From positions 11,687,754 to 11,751,753 of the forward strand of contig OZ026526.1 in the NCBI GenBank assembly GCA_964019695.1: 64,000 nucleotides of DNA, read 5' to 3'. This DNA comes from Loripinus fragilis. Lineage: Eukaryota > Mollusca > Bivalvia > Lucinida > Lucinidae. Positions within the stretch are counted from its first letter, which is position 1. Each line of letters opens with the position of its first letter. Below are positions 31,384-41,231 of the stretch, in pieces. The position numbers and the translations under genes were made by a program. A model generated the notes under the pieces. That model saw only the letters and a list, made by a program, of their open reading frames with translations. It did not search any database and was not told where the DNA came from.

Positions 31384-33467
31384 CTCCAGCAGATGAAGCT
31401 GCTAACAATATTGTAGTTGTTTGACGATTATATTAATACTCTTAAGCGTGAGCTTGTTGACACTAATGCCTATAAATTGCAGTCTTCTTTGAGTGAGAGG
31501 GTGATTGTCGAAGGGCATGGTTGTCATACAGCCCTACATTTCGGTGTCAAAGCTAAAGAAAATCAAGACAAAGTTCCTACGTTGTACTGCTTACCTAAAC
31601 TCTATAAAAAAAAACCTATAAAGCAAGATTTATTGCTAATTCTAGTTCTTGTACGACAACAGAACTTTCTAAATTGTTAACCTCGTGTCTTACAGCTGTT
31701 AGAAACATGTTCTTAAGTACTGTGAAAAGGTAAATGAGAGATCCGGTAAAAAACTAATTTTGATCTATCAAAATTCAGGTGAAATTTTAGATAGACTTAA
31801 AGCTAGAGATTTCAATGCGACCAGTTTGTCTACTTATGATTTTTCTACTCTTTACACTACTTTACCTCATAATTTAATTAAAGATAAACTTATTGATTTT
31901 ATTGAAAGATTTTTCCAGAGAGAAGGCTCTCCTTACCATGCATGTAATGACAGAAATGCATTTTTTACTTCGGAAACCTAAAAATATCATGCATGGTCAT
32001 GTCAAAATGTGTGTGATGCGCTGACCTTTTTTTTTTGTAAGAAACATTTTTATTCGATTTGGCATCAAGCTGTATAGACAAGTAGTTAGAATTCCTATGG
32101 GCACTAATTGTGATCCCCTGGTTGCAGATTTATTCCTGTTTTGTTATGAGAGGGATTGTATGATGTCTCTTTCTGATGATAAGCAGGCTGATGTTATTGA
32201 TGCGTTTAACACTACATCCAGATATTTGGACGATATTTTAAATATTAATAATGTTTATTTTGACAATATGGTAAGTCAAATATACCCTTCAGAGCTCCAA
32301 CTTAATAAAGCCAATACCTCTGATTCCGAAGCTACATTTTTAGACTTGCATTTGTCTATTTCTAATGATATTGTTTCTACCAAAATTTATGATAACCGTG
32401 ACGACTTTGATTTTGAAATTGTCAATTTCCCATTTTTAGATGTTGATGTTCCTCGTTCTACATCCTATGGAGTCTATATATCGCAACTCATTCGTTTTTC
32501 TATTGCATCTAGCTATATTACTGACTTCAACACTCGATGTAAATTGTTTACTCAGAAACTTCTTAAACAAGGCTATCGGTATCATAAACTTCACAAAATC
32601 TTTTCTAAATTTTATAGACGATACTATATTTTGATATCTAAATTCCAAGTTTGACTTAAATCTCTCTTGCGCCAAGGACTTTTGGAACCTGAATTCTATG
32701 GTGACTTGGTGTATAAATTGAAGAAGATTGTTGGCCCAAATAATATTTCAGCGTAGTTCATTAGAATAACTTCCCATTATAAAAAGATTGTCTATAACAT
32801 TAATGTATTGCAACAGACTGCATGCTTGGTGGTCAACCCAATCACAGTTGGCAACTTTGCTTTCCTCTTTAATTGCACGCCGGTGGGTCCGACTTCAGAC
32901 TCTATGACGGGTCCAACATAAAGACTTATCTATTGATGAGATGGTAGGGGCCTGATGCTTTGGCTGTTTGTCGAGCCCACCCGGGTTTACCTGTTGGATT
33001 TCTTTTGCTCTTCTATTCAGTTTTATTTACTGTTGAGTCCTTATCTTTGCTTTATCTCCTTTTTATATCTTGATTTATATGTTCTTGGAGATGATGCATT
33101 GATAAGTAAGGGGTCGTTCATGCAAACCAAACATGTACGTGTATTGATCCACATCTGAACTAAGGGTGAGGTTGATGCACCGTTAAACCGGTTTAAGCCT
33201 TCCTGTAAAATATTTTACTGACCGTTCCAAGGCGGTACTTATTTTGTGGATCTTTTATGTTTTTTTTCTGTCTTGTGTTTGCTATGCATTTGTGTGCGTC
33301 TGTTTATATGTGGCTTGTGGTCACCTGCTGGGAAAGGGCTGACCTCTTGGCTCTCGTTTGTGGTGTCTAAATTAGAGTTTGTCATTTTCCCGTTGGTATC
33401 CTGGGTTAGGTATAGTACTTAATTGTATCGATTCCTGATCTTTGCACCCTTACTTACTTTGCTCAAG
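31384..33467 (+). mobile_element. Penelope-like retroelement, most complete copy, inside mariner
   Basis: Spans the broken ORF (31417-32921) plus a 3'UTR of PLE-A type (32922-33467) ending CTTTGCACCCTTACTTACTT. The mariner reading frame stops at 33468 (DYLEQ, minus strand) and resumes near 31383 (MINGAYYA), residues that are nearly adjacent in mariner transposases, so this block is a clean insertion. The 5' part of the element appears truncated. No endonuclease domain (GIY-YIG or otherwise) is visible, and no long terminal repeats. Confidence 0.8.
31417..32921 (+). pseudogene. Penelope-like reverse transcriptase (frameshifted)
   Basis: Catalyses template copying by target-primed reverse transcription in intact relatives. 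Blocks in order: FDDYINTLKRELVD and ENQDKVPTLYCLPKLYKK (fingers) to about 31610; a frameshift at an A-run, then ARFIANSSSCTTTELSKLLT; another shift near 31708, then HVLKYCEKVNERSGKK; STYDFSTLYTTLPHNLI (block A aspartate, about 31825-31875); NAFFTSE to 31977; a break over a T-run near 32028; PMGTNCDPLVADLFLFCYER (block B, 32097-32156); RYLDDILN (block C, 32219-32242, YLDD intact); LQLNKANTSDSEATFLDL; GVYISQLIRF; KLLKQGYRYHK; stop at 32655 replacing one residue, then LKSLLRQGLLEPEFYGDLVY and INVLQQTACLVVNPITVGNF to TAA at 32919-32921. The motif pattern resembles Penelope-like RTs; the exact clade is uncertain. At least three frameshifts and three in-frame stops make it a pseudogene. Confidence 0.85.
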
Positions 33468-34018
33468 ATAATCAATAATGATCACCCCTTGACTATCCCA
33501 AAAGATTGATGCCAGCACCTTGCCTGCTGAATGAACTGTCTTAAATGTCTTAGGAGCGGGTTGGTAAGGGTGTTTCCGTTGTTAGCTCTGAATTTTTTAC
33601 TCTGGGTCAAAGTGGTGAACCCATGTCTCATTTCGGGTTACAACTCGCTTGATAAAATCGCTGGGATCATCTCCATAGCGAGACAGGAGATACCTAGAAA
33701 TATCGAACCGAGTCCTTATCTGATCATCGGTCAACAATCGTGGCATCCAGCTTCGCTGGTCTCGCCTCGTATCACACATAAGCAAGATGTGCATGGCCTT
33801 GACATTTTCATCAGCCATGGCATCTTTGTGGTGGCCAGACGGTACATCATCCTCAACGCTCTCTCTCCCCCTCTTAAACTCTGCTCATATTTTTTCACTG
33901 TGCTATAAGAAGGAGACTCCTACCCAAGGGTTTCCATGAAGTCCTTATAAATTTCCTTTGGAGGCATTCTTTTCTTACAGAAATACTTGATAACCGCTCT
34001 GATTTCAAGTTTCTCCAT
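33468..34018 (-). pseudogene. mariner transposase, N-terminal half (split gene)
   Basis: Start ATG at 34016-34018 gives MEKLEIRAVIKYFCKKRMPP then KEIYKDFMETLG, the DNA-binding helix-turn-helix region. Then a stop and frameshift, YSTVKK, VEDDVPSGHHKDAMADENVK, and an open 73-codon run (33818-33597) with LLTDDQIRTRFDISRYLLSR and DDPSDFIKRVVTRNETWVHH. In active relatives this last motif carries the first catalytic aspartate; here the aligned residue is asparagine (RNETW), so catalysis would be lost even without the frameshifts. It ends VLASIFWDSQGVIIIDYLEQ, where the retroelement insertion begins. The plus-strand 125-codon frame over this region is only its antisense. Family identification is firm; the species of origin is not inferable. 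Confidence 0.9.
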
Positions 34019-34320
34019 ATGGAAGGTAAAAAGCGACATTATTCAATGCATACATCTTTGTTTTTGTATGTTGGCAATTTCATTTTATTTTGTAAATTGT
34101 GTCATTATATCATGTGAATTGTAGTATGATAACAGCTTCGGATGAATACTGACGAATTACAAATAATACAAAGTAATTTAGAAATAGAGAATAGCACTAA
34201 CAGCTTTATAAAATGACACTCCATTCATTCAAAACAGAAAGTTGACGCATTGAATATTGGCGGTAATTCCCCGCTTCTTTCAATGCTAGATATTTTGACG
34301 CCAGAGGGCGCGCTTTCATT
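34019..34320 (-). mobile_element. mariner 5' flank shared with 39-kb relic
   Basis: Minus-strand GTCGCTTTTTACCTTCCATA (34020-34040), the CATACAAAAACAAAGATGTA block, and ATTTTGACGCCAGAGGGCGC at 34291-34310 all recur, in the opposite window orientation, at 39181-39465. No 5' terminal inverted repeat was found. Confidence 0.55.
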
Positions 34321-34867
34321 TATAATTTACAGAGTATCCCGTGAATCGGTGATGAGAGTTATTGAGAGTTATTTTAACTACAATGGTTTATCTCTAAGGT
34401 GGATAAGAGTAAAAAAACTAATAAACCAAAAAAAAATCATTTTTTTCGTCTTTTTTGTTAAACACAAAATGCAGTCTCTAATTAAAAAGTCCATGTAGAA
34501 TCTCATAAATATAAGCGCATTAAAATTTTAATGAAATAAATAGAATGGACATTAAAAAATCATTTAAAATGTGCAAATGTATGCATGTCTTCCATTTTAA
34601 GGGAAACAATTCAGGAATACATGTACAAGCTTGGCTTTTTAAAAAAAGATTAGAGCATTATAGTTGCTGGACAACAGTTTTTGCATTATCTAAAGCTGAG
34701 ATATAAAGCCCATCTTTTTCCATTTTATCATGCATTTCAAGTTCAGTAGTTGTATACTAAGTTCTGAACATGTGATCCATTGGAAGCAAAAAAGGTGGGG
34801 GTAACTTGGAAGTCATATTGGTGCCGTTGAGCAGCCCGGAATTTCAAAACTAACCCCAATCATATAT
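34321..34867. other. Unannotated stretch
   Basis: Very AT-rich; nothing recognised. Confidence 0.35.
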
Positions 34868-35104
34868 GAGCCGGGGCATGAGATTTCCAACAATGTGGTA
34901 TGTGCGACCAACAAAGTCTCAGAACAGCCTGCGCATACGGGCAGTCTGATCAGAGCCTTTGCTAGTCCCTTGAAGATTCTATGAGTGTTAAGCTACTGAG
35001 TGAACTTTATTTGGAGGTTTTTAGCTCAAAAGGAGGCTGCACAGGCACGTCTGAGTCTACACTAGTCAAAATGCCACATTATTGGAAATCACATGTCACG
35101 GCTC
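34868..35104. mobile_element. Family D MITE, copy 2
   Basis: GAGCCGGGGCATGAGATTTC at the left and CACATGTCACGGCTC at the right, with a perfect 4-bp flank duplication ATAT (34864-34867, 35105-35108). Confidence 0.85.
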
Positions 35105-35119
35105 ATATATAGATGTCGA

Positions 35120-35290
35120 AAAATATTATATGTATGCTACATATAATTTCACTATGTGCGCAAATTTCACAAAATGTGAAATATTGGTATGAAAAATGTG
35201 ACGTATTGGTACCAATTTTTCACGCGCTGTAAAGAATTGGTACCAATTTTCACAGTGTGAAATTTGCGAAATGTGAAATTTGCGGTTCAA
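35120..35290. repeat. Cluster of short overlapping palindromes
   Basis: TTTCACAAAATGTGAAATAT, TTGGTACCAATTTTTCAC, TTGGTACCAATTTTCAC and CACAGTGTGAAATTTGCG. Multiple AATTTCACA and TTGGTACCAA boxes in both orientations within 170 bp. Confidence 0.6.
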
Positions 35291-35400
35291 CAGGGCTTCA
35301 ATGCCATTTAAGCCCGCTCAAGGACATCGTCTGCAAGTTAACATATCGTCGCTAATGTTTTATGGAGAAATGACCAAATCTTTTTAATTACCATAAAATA

Positions 35401-36462
35401 CAGTGAGCCACTTTAGTTACGCACCACTTTTTCAGGGCCCACATTTTTTGACAAAAATGCTGGAATCGAACATTCTCTATGATAATTTATTTATTGACAT
35501 TTTATCTGTTTGATAACATCGAAAAATAATTATTGGAATCACTCATGCGAATTATTCTGCTACTCAAAGGCAATTTTGACAAATTTTGAAAAATGCACGT
35601 GCAAGCGGAACGTCTATATTTTCTATTTTTGTTTTGTGCTAGGCATAATTCATGGTGATCGTTGTGACGGAAAAACACCATGAACAGTTATTAATTCAAG
35701 TAAAACCCCTTTTTTCGGTCGTTGAATTTAGTAACACCGTTACTTTTTGAAGAAATGCTCGTTTTAACATCATATCAACGTCAGTTACAATAATCAAACT
35801 GGGTTTTCTTCGCAAATTATTTTGTAATGAGTCACTTGTGGACATAGAAGTATCAAAACACTAAAACATCTTATCATTGACACGTCGTATAGCCTTGGTA
35901 GTAGTGACGTCATCACTAACGTCAACACCATGACGCCAATAAATCCATTAATTTTTTTTACGAATATTAACGGCGGATATATGGTTGTTTTAAATGAAAT
36001 CATAAAAGAAGTGTTTTGATAACTAGTTTACTCAGAATCATACGAAATTTTAACTAACTTAAAAAAAGGTACTAAAACCAACTTTTTTCAAACCTTGGTC
36101 AGCTGGGAACCAAAATAGTAAAACATTAAAAAAAACTATGAAGTTAACAATCACACACCAGTCTTAGATATTGCCAAGAATAAATCGGCTCTTATATCTG
36201 GCATAGCAGAAATTCGACCCTGAAAAAAGGGCAATGCGATCTGAGTTTCATTCGAGATAATGCAATCAGAAATGGTGTTTTGAGGGTAGTGCACTTTAAA
36301 ATCCATTTTCTCCTTCGTTTCTGATCTGATCACAATGAAAATTCAATGGCTAATGCAAATATAAATGCGCTTTACGTTGGTAGTCTCAAAATAAAAATAT
36401 TACATTTCTTTTCCGAGAAATTTTACATTTTATAAGTGGTGCGTAACTAAAGTGGCTCACTG
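35401..36462. mobile_element. Tc1/mariner-type non-autonomous transposon with TA duplication
   Basis: Perfect 29-bp terminal inverted repeats starting CAGTGAGCCACTTTAGTTAC (35401 onwards) and ending as their inverse at 36462, flanked by TA on both sides (35399-35400 and 36463-36464). The CAGTG start with TA target is typical of Tc1/mariner elements. The 1,062-bp interior has no transposase motif on either strand. The only sizeable open frame (36151-36333, minus) is unassigned. Confidence 0.9.
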
Positions 36463-36469
36463 TAGGCTC

Positions 36470-36665
36470 CTTTATCACACCCGATAGGCGGCAATGGAAG
36501 ACGCTCTGAGCAAGTGATGAACCCGGATCACAAATCGCTAGAAACAGTGTTTTTGATTGCCATTTGTCTGTTAAAAATAATTTTGTTTCACACCGGATAG
36601 GCGGCAATCAAAAACGCAACAATCGACGAACGCGGATCAAAAATCGCTAGAAACAGTGTAATTCA
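36470..36665. repeat. Family I repeat, two tandem units
   Basis: CACACCCGATAGGCGGCAAT at 36476 and CACACCGGATAGGCGGCAAT at 36589, each followed by AACGCGGATCAAAAATCGCT-like sequence and AGAAACAGTGT. An inverted, hairpin-shaped relative is at 44085-44215. Confidence 0.7.
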
Positions 36666-36783
36666 AATTTCGCCAGTAGCAAATTTAGATATGATCAGGG
36701 GCGTACCTACGTGTATGCAAATATGCATGTGTGTATTGCTTGACACAGCCAGTATAGGCTACTCAAAATTGACAACAACCGGT

Positions 36784-36893
36784 CTTAATGATGAATGGTA
36801 GCTTAATGAAGCTCGAAAGTATTGCAGAATGCTCCTCTAGGAGCCTTCTGTAATACTTTGACCTGCATTCAAGTGATAATGGGTCTTGAAAAC
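36784..36893. mobile_element. Family G palindromic MITE, copy 2
   Basis: AGCTTAATGAAGCTCGAAAG, TATTGCAGAATGCTCCTCTA, GGAGCCTTCTGTAATACTTT, GACCTGCATTCAAG. Flanks match copy 1 in reverse (TAATGGGTCTTG). Confidence 0.7.
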
Positions 36894-36966
36894 CAAGTTT
36901 TGGTCTTTTTGAGTGTTCATACTGTATTTAATTAGATATTTTGGAACAAAAATGCAGCAAATAGTG

Positions 36967-37205
36967 AGGCCCTGGAAGGGGTTTTAGGGATACAGGGATA
37001 TGGGCCAAAAGCATAAAGGGGTACGGGATATTTTTGTAAATATTTAAAGGGATACAGGATATTTTGATCAATTCTAGGGATATGGGGATACAATGCTTTC
37101 TGGATTTGGGAATATTTGCCATTTTTCTTTTAGGGATGTGGGATATTTTTTCAAAATACTTAAAGGGATATGGGATACTGGGATCCCCCACCCCTTCCAG
37201 GGCCT
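36967..37205. mobile_element. hAT-like MITE with 8-bp flank repeat
   Basis: TIR AGGCCCTGGAAGGGG at the left and CCCCTTCCAGGGCCT at the right. Flanks AAATAGTG (36959-36966) and CAATAGTG (37206-37213) match 7 of 8. The interior carries repeated GGGATA...GGGATATTTT motifs, explaining a spurious minus-strand open frame. Confidence 0.8.
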
Positions 37206-37312
37206 CAATAGTGTTTAGCTGCGTGCCTTAGCATGCTTAAGGGCTTCTTTTAGCCCTTTGAATTGCACAAAAAACATTTTCTGCCACATGGCTTCACCCA
37301 TAGACCCATATA

Positions 37313-37578
37313 GGGGAGAGCCCCCCTGACCCCCTCAAGAGTGCGTACTCTATAAAATGCCTCAGGAAAGCGACTGATGATATAATAACAAAGGTGCTAA
37401 CCAGTCTGCACGGATGCACAGGCTTGTCTGGGCCTTTGTTGTTTTCAAACTCCGACGACAGAGTTTCTCGAGTCGAGGCCCAAGTGTTTTATTGCTATCC
37501 TTAAATATAGTTGACGCGTTATGACAATTGTCGCAGACAGGAAGCACTCTTGAGGGGGTCAGGGGGGGGGCTCTCGGG
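37313..37578. mobile_element. TIR element enclosing family C fragment
   Basis: GAGCCCCCCTGACCCCCTCA then AGAGTGC at the left; GCACTCTTGAGGGGGTCAGG then GGGGGGGCTC at the right. The interior 37381-37482 is the right half of family C. Either C is nested inside, or a C-derived element acquired new ends. Confidence 0.7.
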
Positions 37579-37739
37579 TAAGAATTTGATCGTTTGGTAG
37601 AGGGGTCTAGGCTAAGGCCCCTGAAAAAACACTTCTAGCCCCCGGAGATAGCTTTTATACTTGTTCACTATATAATTTGGAATGCGCCCAAACGCCCGGA
37701 TCTTAAAAGCTGTATTTATCTATCCCGAATCCTAAACCG

Positions 37740-38130
37740 GCAGCGGCTCATCTAAGAAGACAGGACGATGGCTTTAAGTCATGTCAGACAGACTGGAACA
37801 GCTGGGGATGGAACTCAGGAGCCCTGGGTACAACGCGCGCGAGTGACTTTTCCACTTCCCTGGGTAGTAACCAGCATCAGGCTCGAAGGGTTTACGACTT
37901 GTGTGTGTATTTTAGGACGGGGAACCCCAAAGGCTTAACCGAAAGTGGGAATTATTGTTTGTAGCCGTGTTCCTTGGCTGTACCAGTACTGGCCGGGTGG
38001 GTTTATGCTTTTTGTGGTTCTTTGTCCAGGAACTCCTGGAGGCTCAACCGGCAGTGGTTCTGGTTTTACAGCGTCTTCTGACGGGCAAATGGCTTGAGGT
38101 CTCATCCGACAGACTGGGAGAACTAGGAAT
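37740..38130 (+). repeat. Family L repeat
   Basis: GTTCCTTGGCTGTACCAGTA, CTCAACCGGCAGTGGTTC and GTCTCATCCGACAGACTGG are shared with 51885-52250. GAGCCCTGGGTACAACGCGC at about 37820 matches GGACCCCTGGGTACAAGACA in the other copy. The 70-codon frame here is not supported as a gene. Confidence 0.6.
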
Positions 38131-38424
38131 TGAGATTTCGATTGTCAATGCACTTTTTAACTATTAAATACTTATGAATTTACAAATATTATGATGTGAT
38201 TCTTTTTTCTGAAAAAGAAGAAAGCACCTCTATTTTACTAAAATTTCTTTTATTTATAATCTGCAAATATAATCTTATACTTTATAAATACATCAGCTTT
38301 CATGACAGCATGAAAAATAAATAAGATGCAGTTGTACTATTAAAGGGAGGCGATTTGAGGAGAAATGGTTCAGGGCAAATACATGACCGTATTTAATGCG
38401 GTATTATGTATCTTCTGCATCTGA
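38131..38424. other. Unannotated AT-rich stretch
   Basis: Nothing recognised. Confidence 0.35.
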
Positions 38425-38789
38425 ATGTGCGGATCCAGGAATTTTCACCAAGTGGGGGGGGGGGGGTGGGGGGGGGAAGAGGGTCCAGGCCCACCTGACA
38501 GTAAAAAGCTCGGACAGCGTTTTTTGTTATTTTTGCTGTTTTTAGTCCTCACCTTCAACTTATTTAACAGTTTTACAAAGGGGACCGATCCCAGGGTCTG
38601 ATGGTTTATTTTTTGGAAAACAATAATTTTCCAAGGTTCCAGAGGGCGTCCAACATTTTACGGGGTGGGGGAGGGGTCCAACTTTTTTCCAGGGTGGTGG
38701 GGGGGGCGTCCAAATGCTAATTTCTGTAGAAACCTATCGAAATTGTGATTTTCCCCGGACCCCCTATCCCCTCTCTGTATCCGCGCATG
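38425..38789. mobile_element. GCGGATCC-end MITE, copy 2
   Basis: AATGTGCGGATCCAGGAATT at the left, TATCCGCGCATG at the right; G-runs at 38454-38480 and GGGGTGGGGGAGGGGTCCAA inside. Very close in plan to 59298-59559. Confidence 0.7.
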
Positions 38790-38895
38790 TTCTGCCTTCA
38801 CTTGTAGCTCGGACCCAGTAACAGATCTACATTTGTTAGTTGTGTGCAAGCTTGGCGGGACGGGATGAAGTTTTCTCTTATATATACGTGAAAGA

Positions 38896-39083
38896 GGAGG
38901 GCAGTGGCTCAGTGGTAGAGTGCTTGACTCGAGATCGAGAGGCCGCGGATTTGAGCCTCACCGGCGTCACTGCGATGTGTCCTTGAGCAAGACACATTGA
39001 TCCTAACTTAGTGCTGGTTCAACCCAGGAAGACCTGTCCCTACATAACTGAAAAGTTGTTGATGGGACGTAAAGAATCAAATC
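38896..39083 (+). mobile_element. tRNA-derived SINE, copy 1
   Basis: tRNA-like head with A box TGGCTCAGTGG and a B-box-like ATTTGAGCCT (the consensus GTTCGA is mutated). Tail TCCTTGAGCAAGACACATTG, CAACCCAGGAAGACC and GATGGGACGTAAAGAATCAA. Pol III promoter probably inactive. Confidence 0.85.
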
Positions 39084-39180
39084 CCACGTAGGGGGAACTT
39101 CTTGGTAAAAAATCATCCTTAACACCGTTTGCAGCGAGTTCTACTTGCATGGGAGAAATTATTTATTCCCAGTAAAATTG

Positions 39181-39635
39181 GTGCGCCCTCTGGCGTCAAA
39201 ATACTAAAGCATATTCACTTTCGTATTATGACAACCCAGTTCTGCCTTTTTACAACATACAAATGTAGTTCTGACATTTATCAACCTAGTTCTGCCTTTT
39301 TAAAACCGAGAAATGACATGATCGGAATCTGATTACGAGTGAAACGACTATTAAATGACAATTTGCATGATATAATGACACAATTTACAAAATAGAATGA
39401 AATTGCCAACATACAAAAACAAAGATGTATGCATTGAATAATGTCGCTTTTTACCTTCCATATCTCCATGTTGCAAATGCGTTGCACCCTTCTCTCTTAA
39501 AAGTGCTTTATATAAGCAACCAAGCATGACCGCATGCTTTTCACACCCCAGTGTCCTTTAATTAGATCAAATGACCAACTAACTTCAATGAATCTTACTA
39601 AAGCATATCGGGCCAAGAACTTTTTGATCACCTCG
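39181..39635 (+). mobile_element. Internally deleted mariner relic
   Basis: 5' flank blocks identical in order to the mariner at 34018-34320 (GCGCCCTCTGGCGTCAAAAT, CATACAAAAACAAAGATGTA, GTCGCTTTTTACCTTCCATA). The coding region is absent, but a 3' mariner end is present: GGGCCAAGAACTTTTTGATC at 39610-39629, ending CACCTCG|TA, the counterpart of the 30928 end. Confidence 0.7.
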
Positions 39636-40170
39636 TATACATGTGTTTTGGATTCTCAAAAGAACCAACTTGTGGAAACGGTTCTTTTAAGAATCTATTT
39701 GGTTTGTTGGGATTTTTGGTAAAAAAAAATACGAACTTTGCATATTAACATTACAAAATAAGATTAAATATTAACAGGCATATACAGTTTAGTTAAGTTT
39801 GAGGAGATACCAAATACAATGTAATTTCCGACACTTGGTTGAAAAGAATTAGTCGGAAATTTCTTTCCCTTGGTTTGTGAGAAACACCAATCATAGGCGG
39901 CACTGTGGTAAAACTGGCTCTTTGGGTGTGTCTATGTTGTTGTAACATATCAATCATCCTTTGGGTATTACCAACTGATCATGAAAATTTTTTTTAAACA
40001 TAACCTTGGCAATTATTTTCTTCAGCAAATCGAAATATGTTAAATATGAACTAGCACGTTTGAAGATATGGTAAATGAAAATGAATCAGGATATTAATTT
40101 GACATCTTTACTGGCAACATTGTAAGTGATAGATATTCATTTGAATCAGTTTCTTGCAGTCGTTTAAGTA
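39636..40170. other. Unannotated stretch
   Basis: AT-rich, nothing recognised. Confidence 0.35.
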
Positions 40171-40385
40171 CATAGTAAGTAAGGTTGCAAAGATCAGGAA
40201 TCGATACAATCAAGTACCACACCTGACCCAGGATACCAATGGGAAAGTGACAAACTCACAGAAGACACCACAAACGAGAGCCAAGAGGTCAGCCCTTTCC
40301 CAGCAGGTGACCACGAAGCACATATAAACAGACGTGCACAAAACATAGCAAACACAAGACAGAACAAAAAACAAAAATAAATAGA
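40171..40385 (-). mobile_element. PLE-A 3'UTR copy
   Basis: Inverted terminus AGTAAGTAAGGTTGCAAAGA through GAGGTCAGCCCTTTCCCAGC to CACAAGACAGAACAAAAAAC. Well preserved. Confidence 0.85.
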
Positions 40386-41110
40386 CCATGTTTTCCAAAT
40401 CCGTTTGCTTTGAGATGTTTAAGTTCAGTGAGCGACAGCATATTCATTGATCACAGGGTTTTGGATTGCCACCCACCTCACAGAGATAGATTGCAATGCA
40501 GGTTATCCGCTGCCTTTCTCCCTCGTGCACTGGAGTAGAGGTTTTTTGCTGAGCGGCGAGTATCTCACACGGGGGTGATTTTTTTATCTGGTATCCATTT
40601 ATGGCTAATAATTGTTCAATAACATTTGGTGTGATCAAATACTTTGTTCATGGATATGCTTATATCAGCTAGTATAGAATATATTATGTACTTTGCATGT
40701 TTGTTGGTTACGGAAAGGAATAAAAAGTTGGATAGTCGGTCACCTCTTCCCGCTCAAACATGAAATATTTAGGTCTTGTGTATTGAGGAGATAGTCATCT
40801 CCTAGGGTGAGCATGGTGGGTCGAAGGCAAGTCAAGGGGATGATAAAAAATGGTTATGGAGTGTTATTTTCGCATAAATGGGTCAAGAAATCATGTCTAG
40901 GTAATGAAGTATTTTTTTTTCTGTGACGTAGCTCAATTGTTTCAGACTAAACATGTTAACGTGTTCAGAAGACAAAACTTTGCCTCGAGCGAGTGTCGTT
41001 CTAATGGGAAAGAATGATGATGACTTTCTGCTAAATTAACTGGTCTGGTTTCAAACCAGCAAACATTAAATGTAAAACACCACGTGCCTCAGACTTTGCA
41101 ATTTTTATTA
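40386..41110. other. Unannotated stretch
   Basis: No gene or repeat recognised. Confidence 0.35.
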
Positions 41111-41153
<43 letters not shown>

Positions 41154-41180
41154 TTTAGTATTATTATTATTTATTGGGGG
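41111..41180. repeat. (ATT)n microsatellite
   Basis: About 22 ATT units with one short TTTTTAG interruption. Confidence 0.95.
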
Positions 41181-41231
41181 TGTGTGACAAGGTGCCTAAC
41201 CTCTTTTCTGCAGGAACTTTAGCCACTGTAT

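Noticed and set aside
33531..33908. 125-codon plus-strand frame
   Set aside because: Antisense of the mariner transposase coding sequence.
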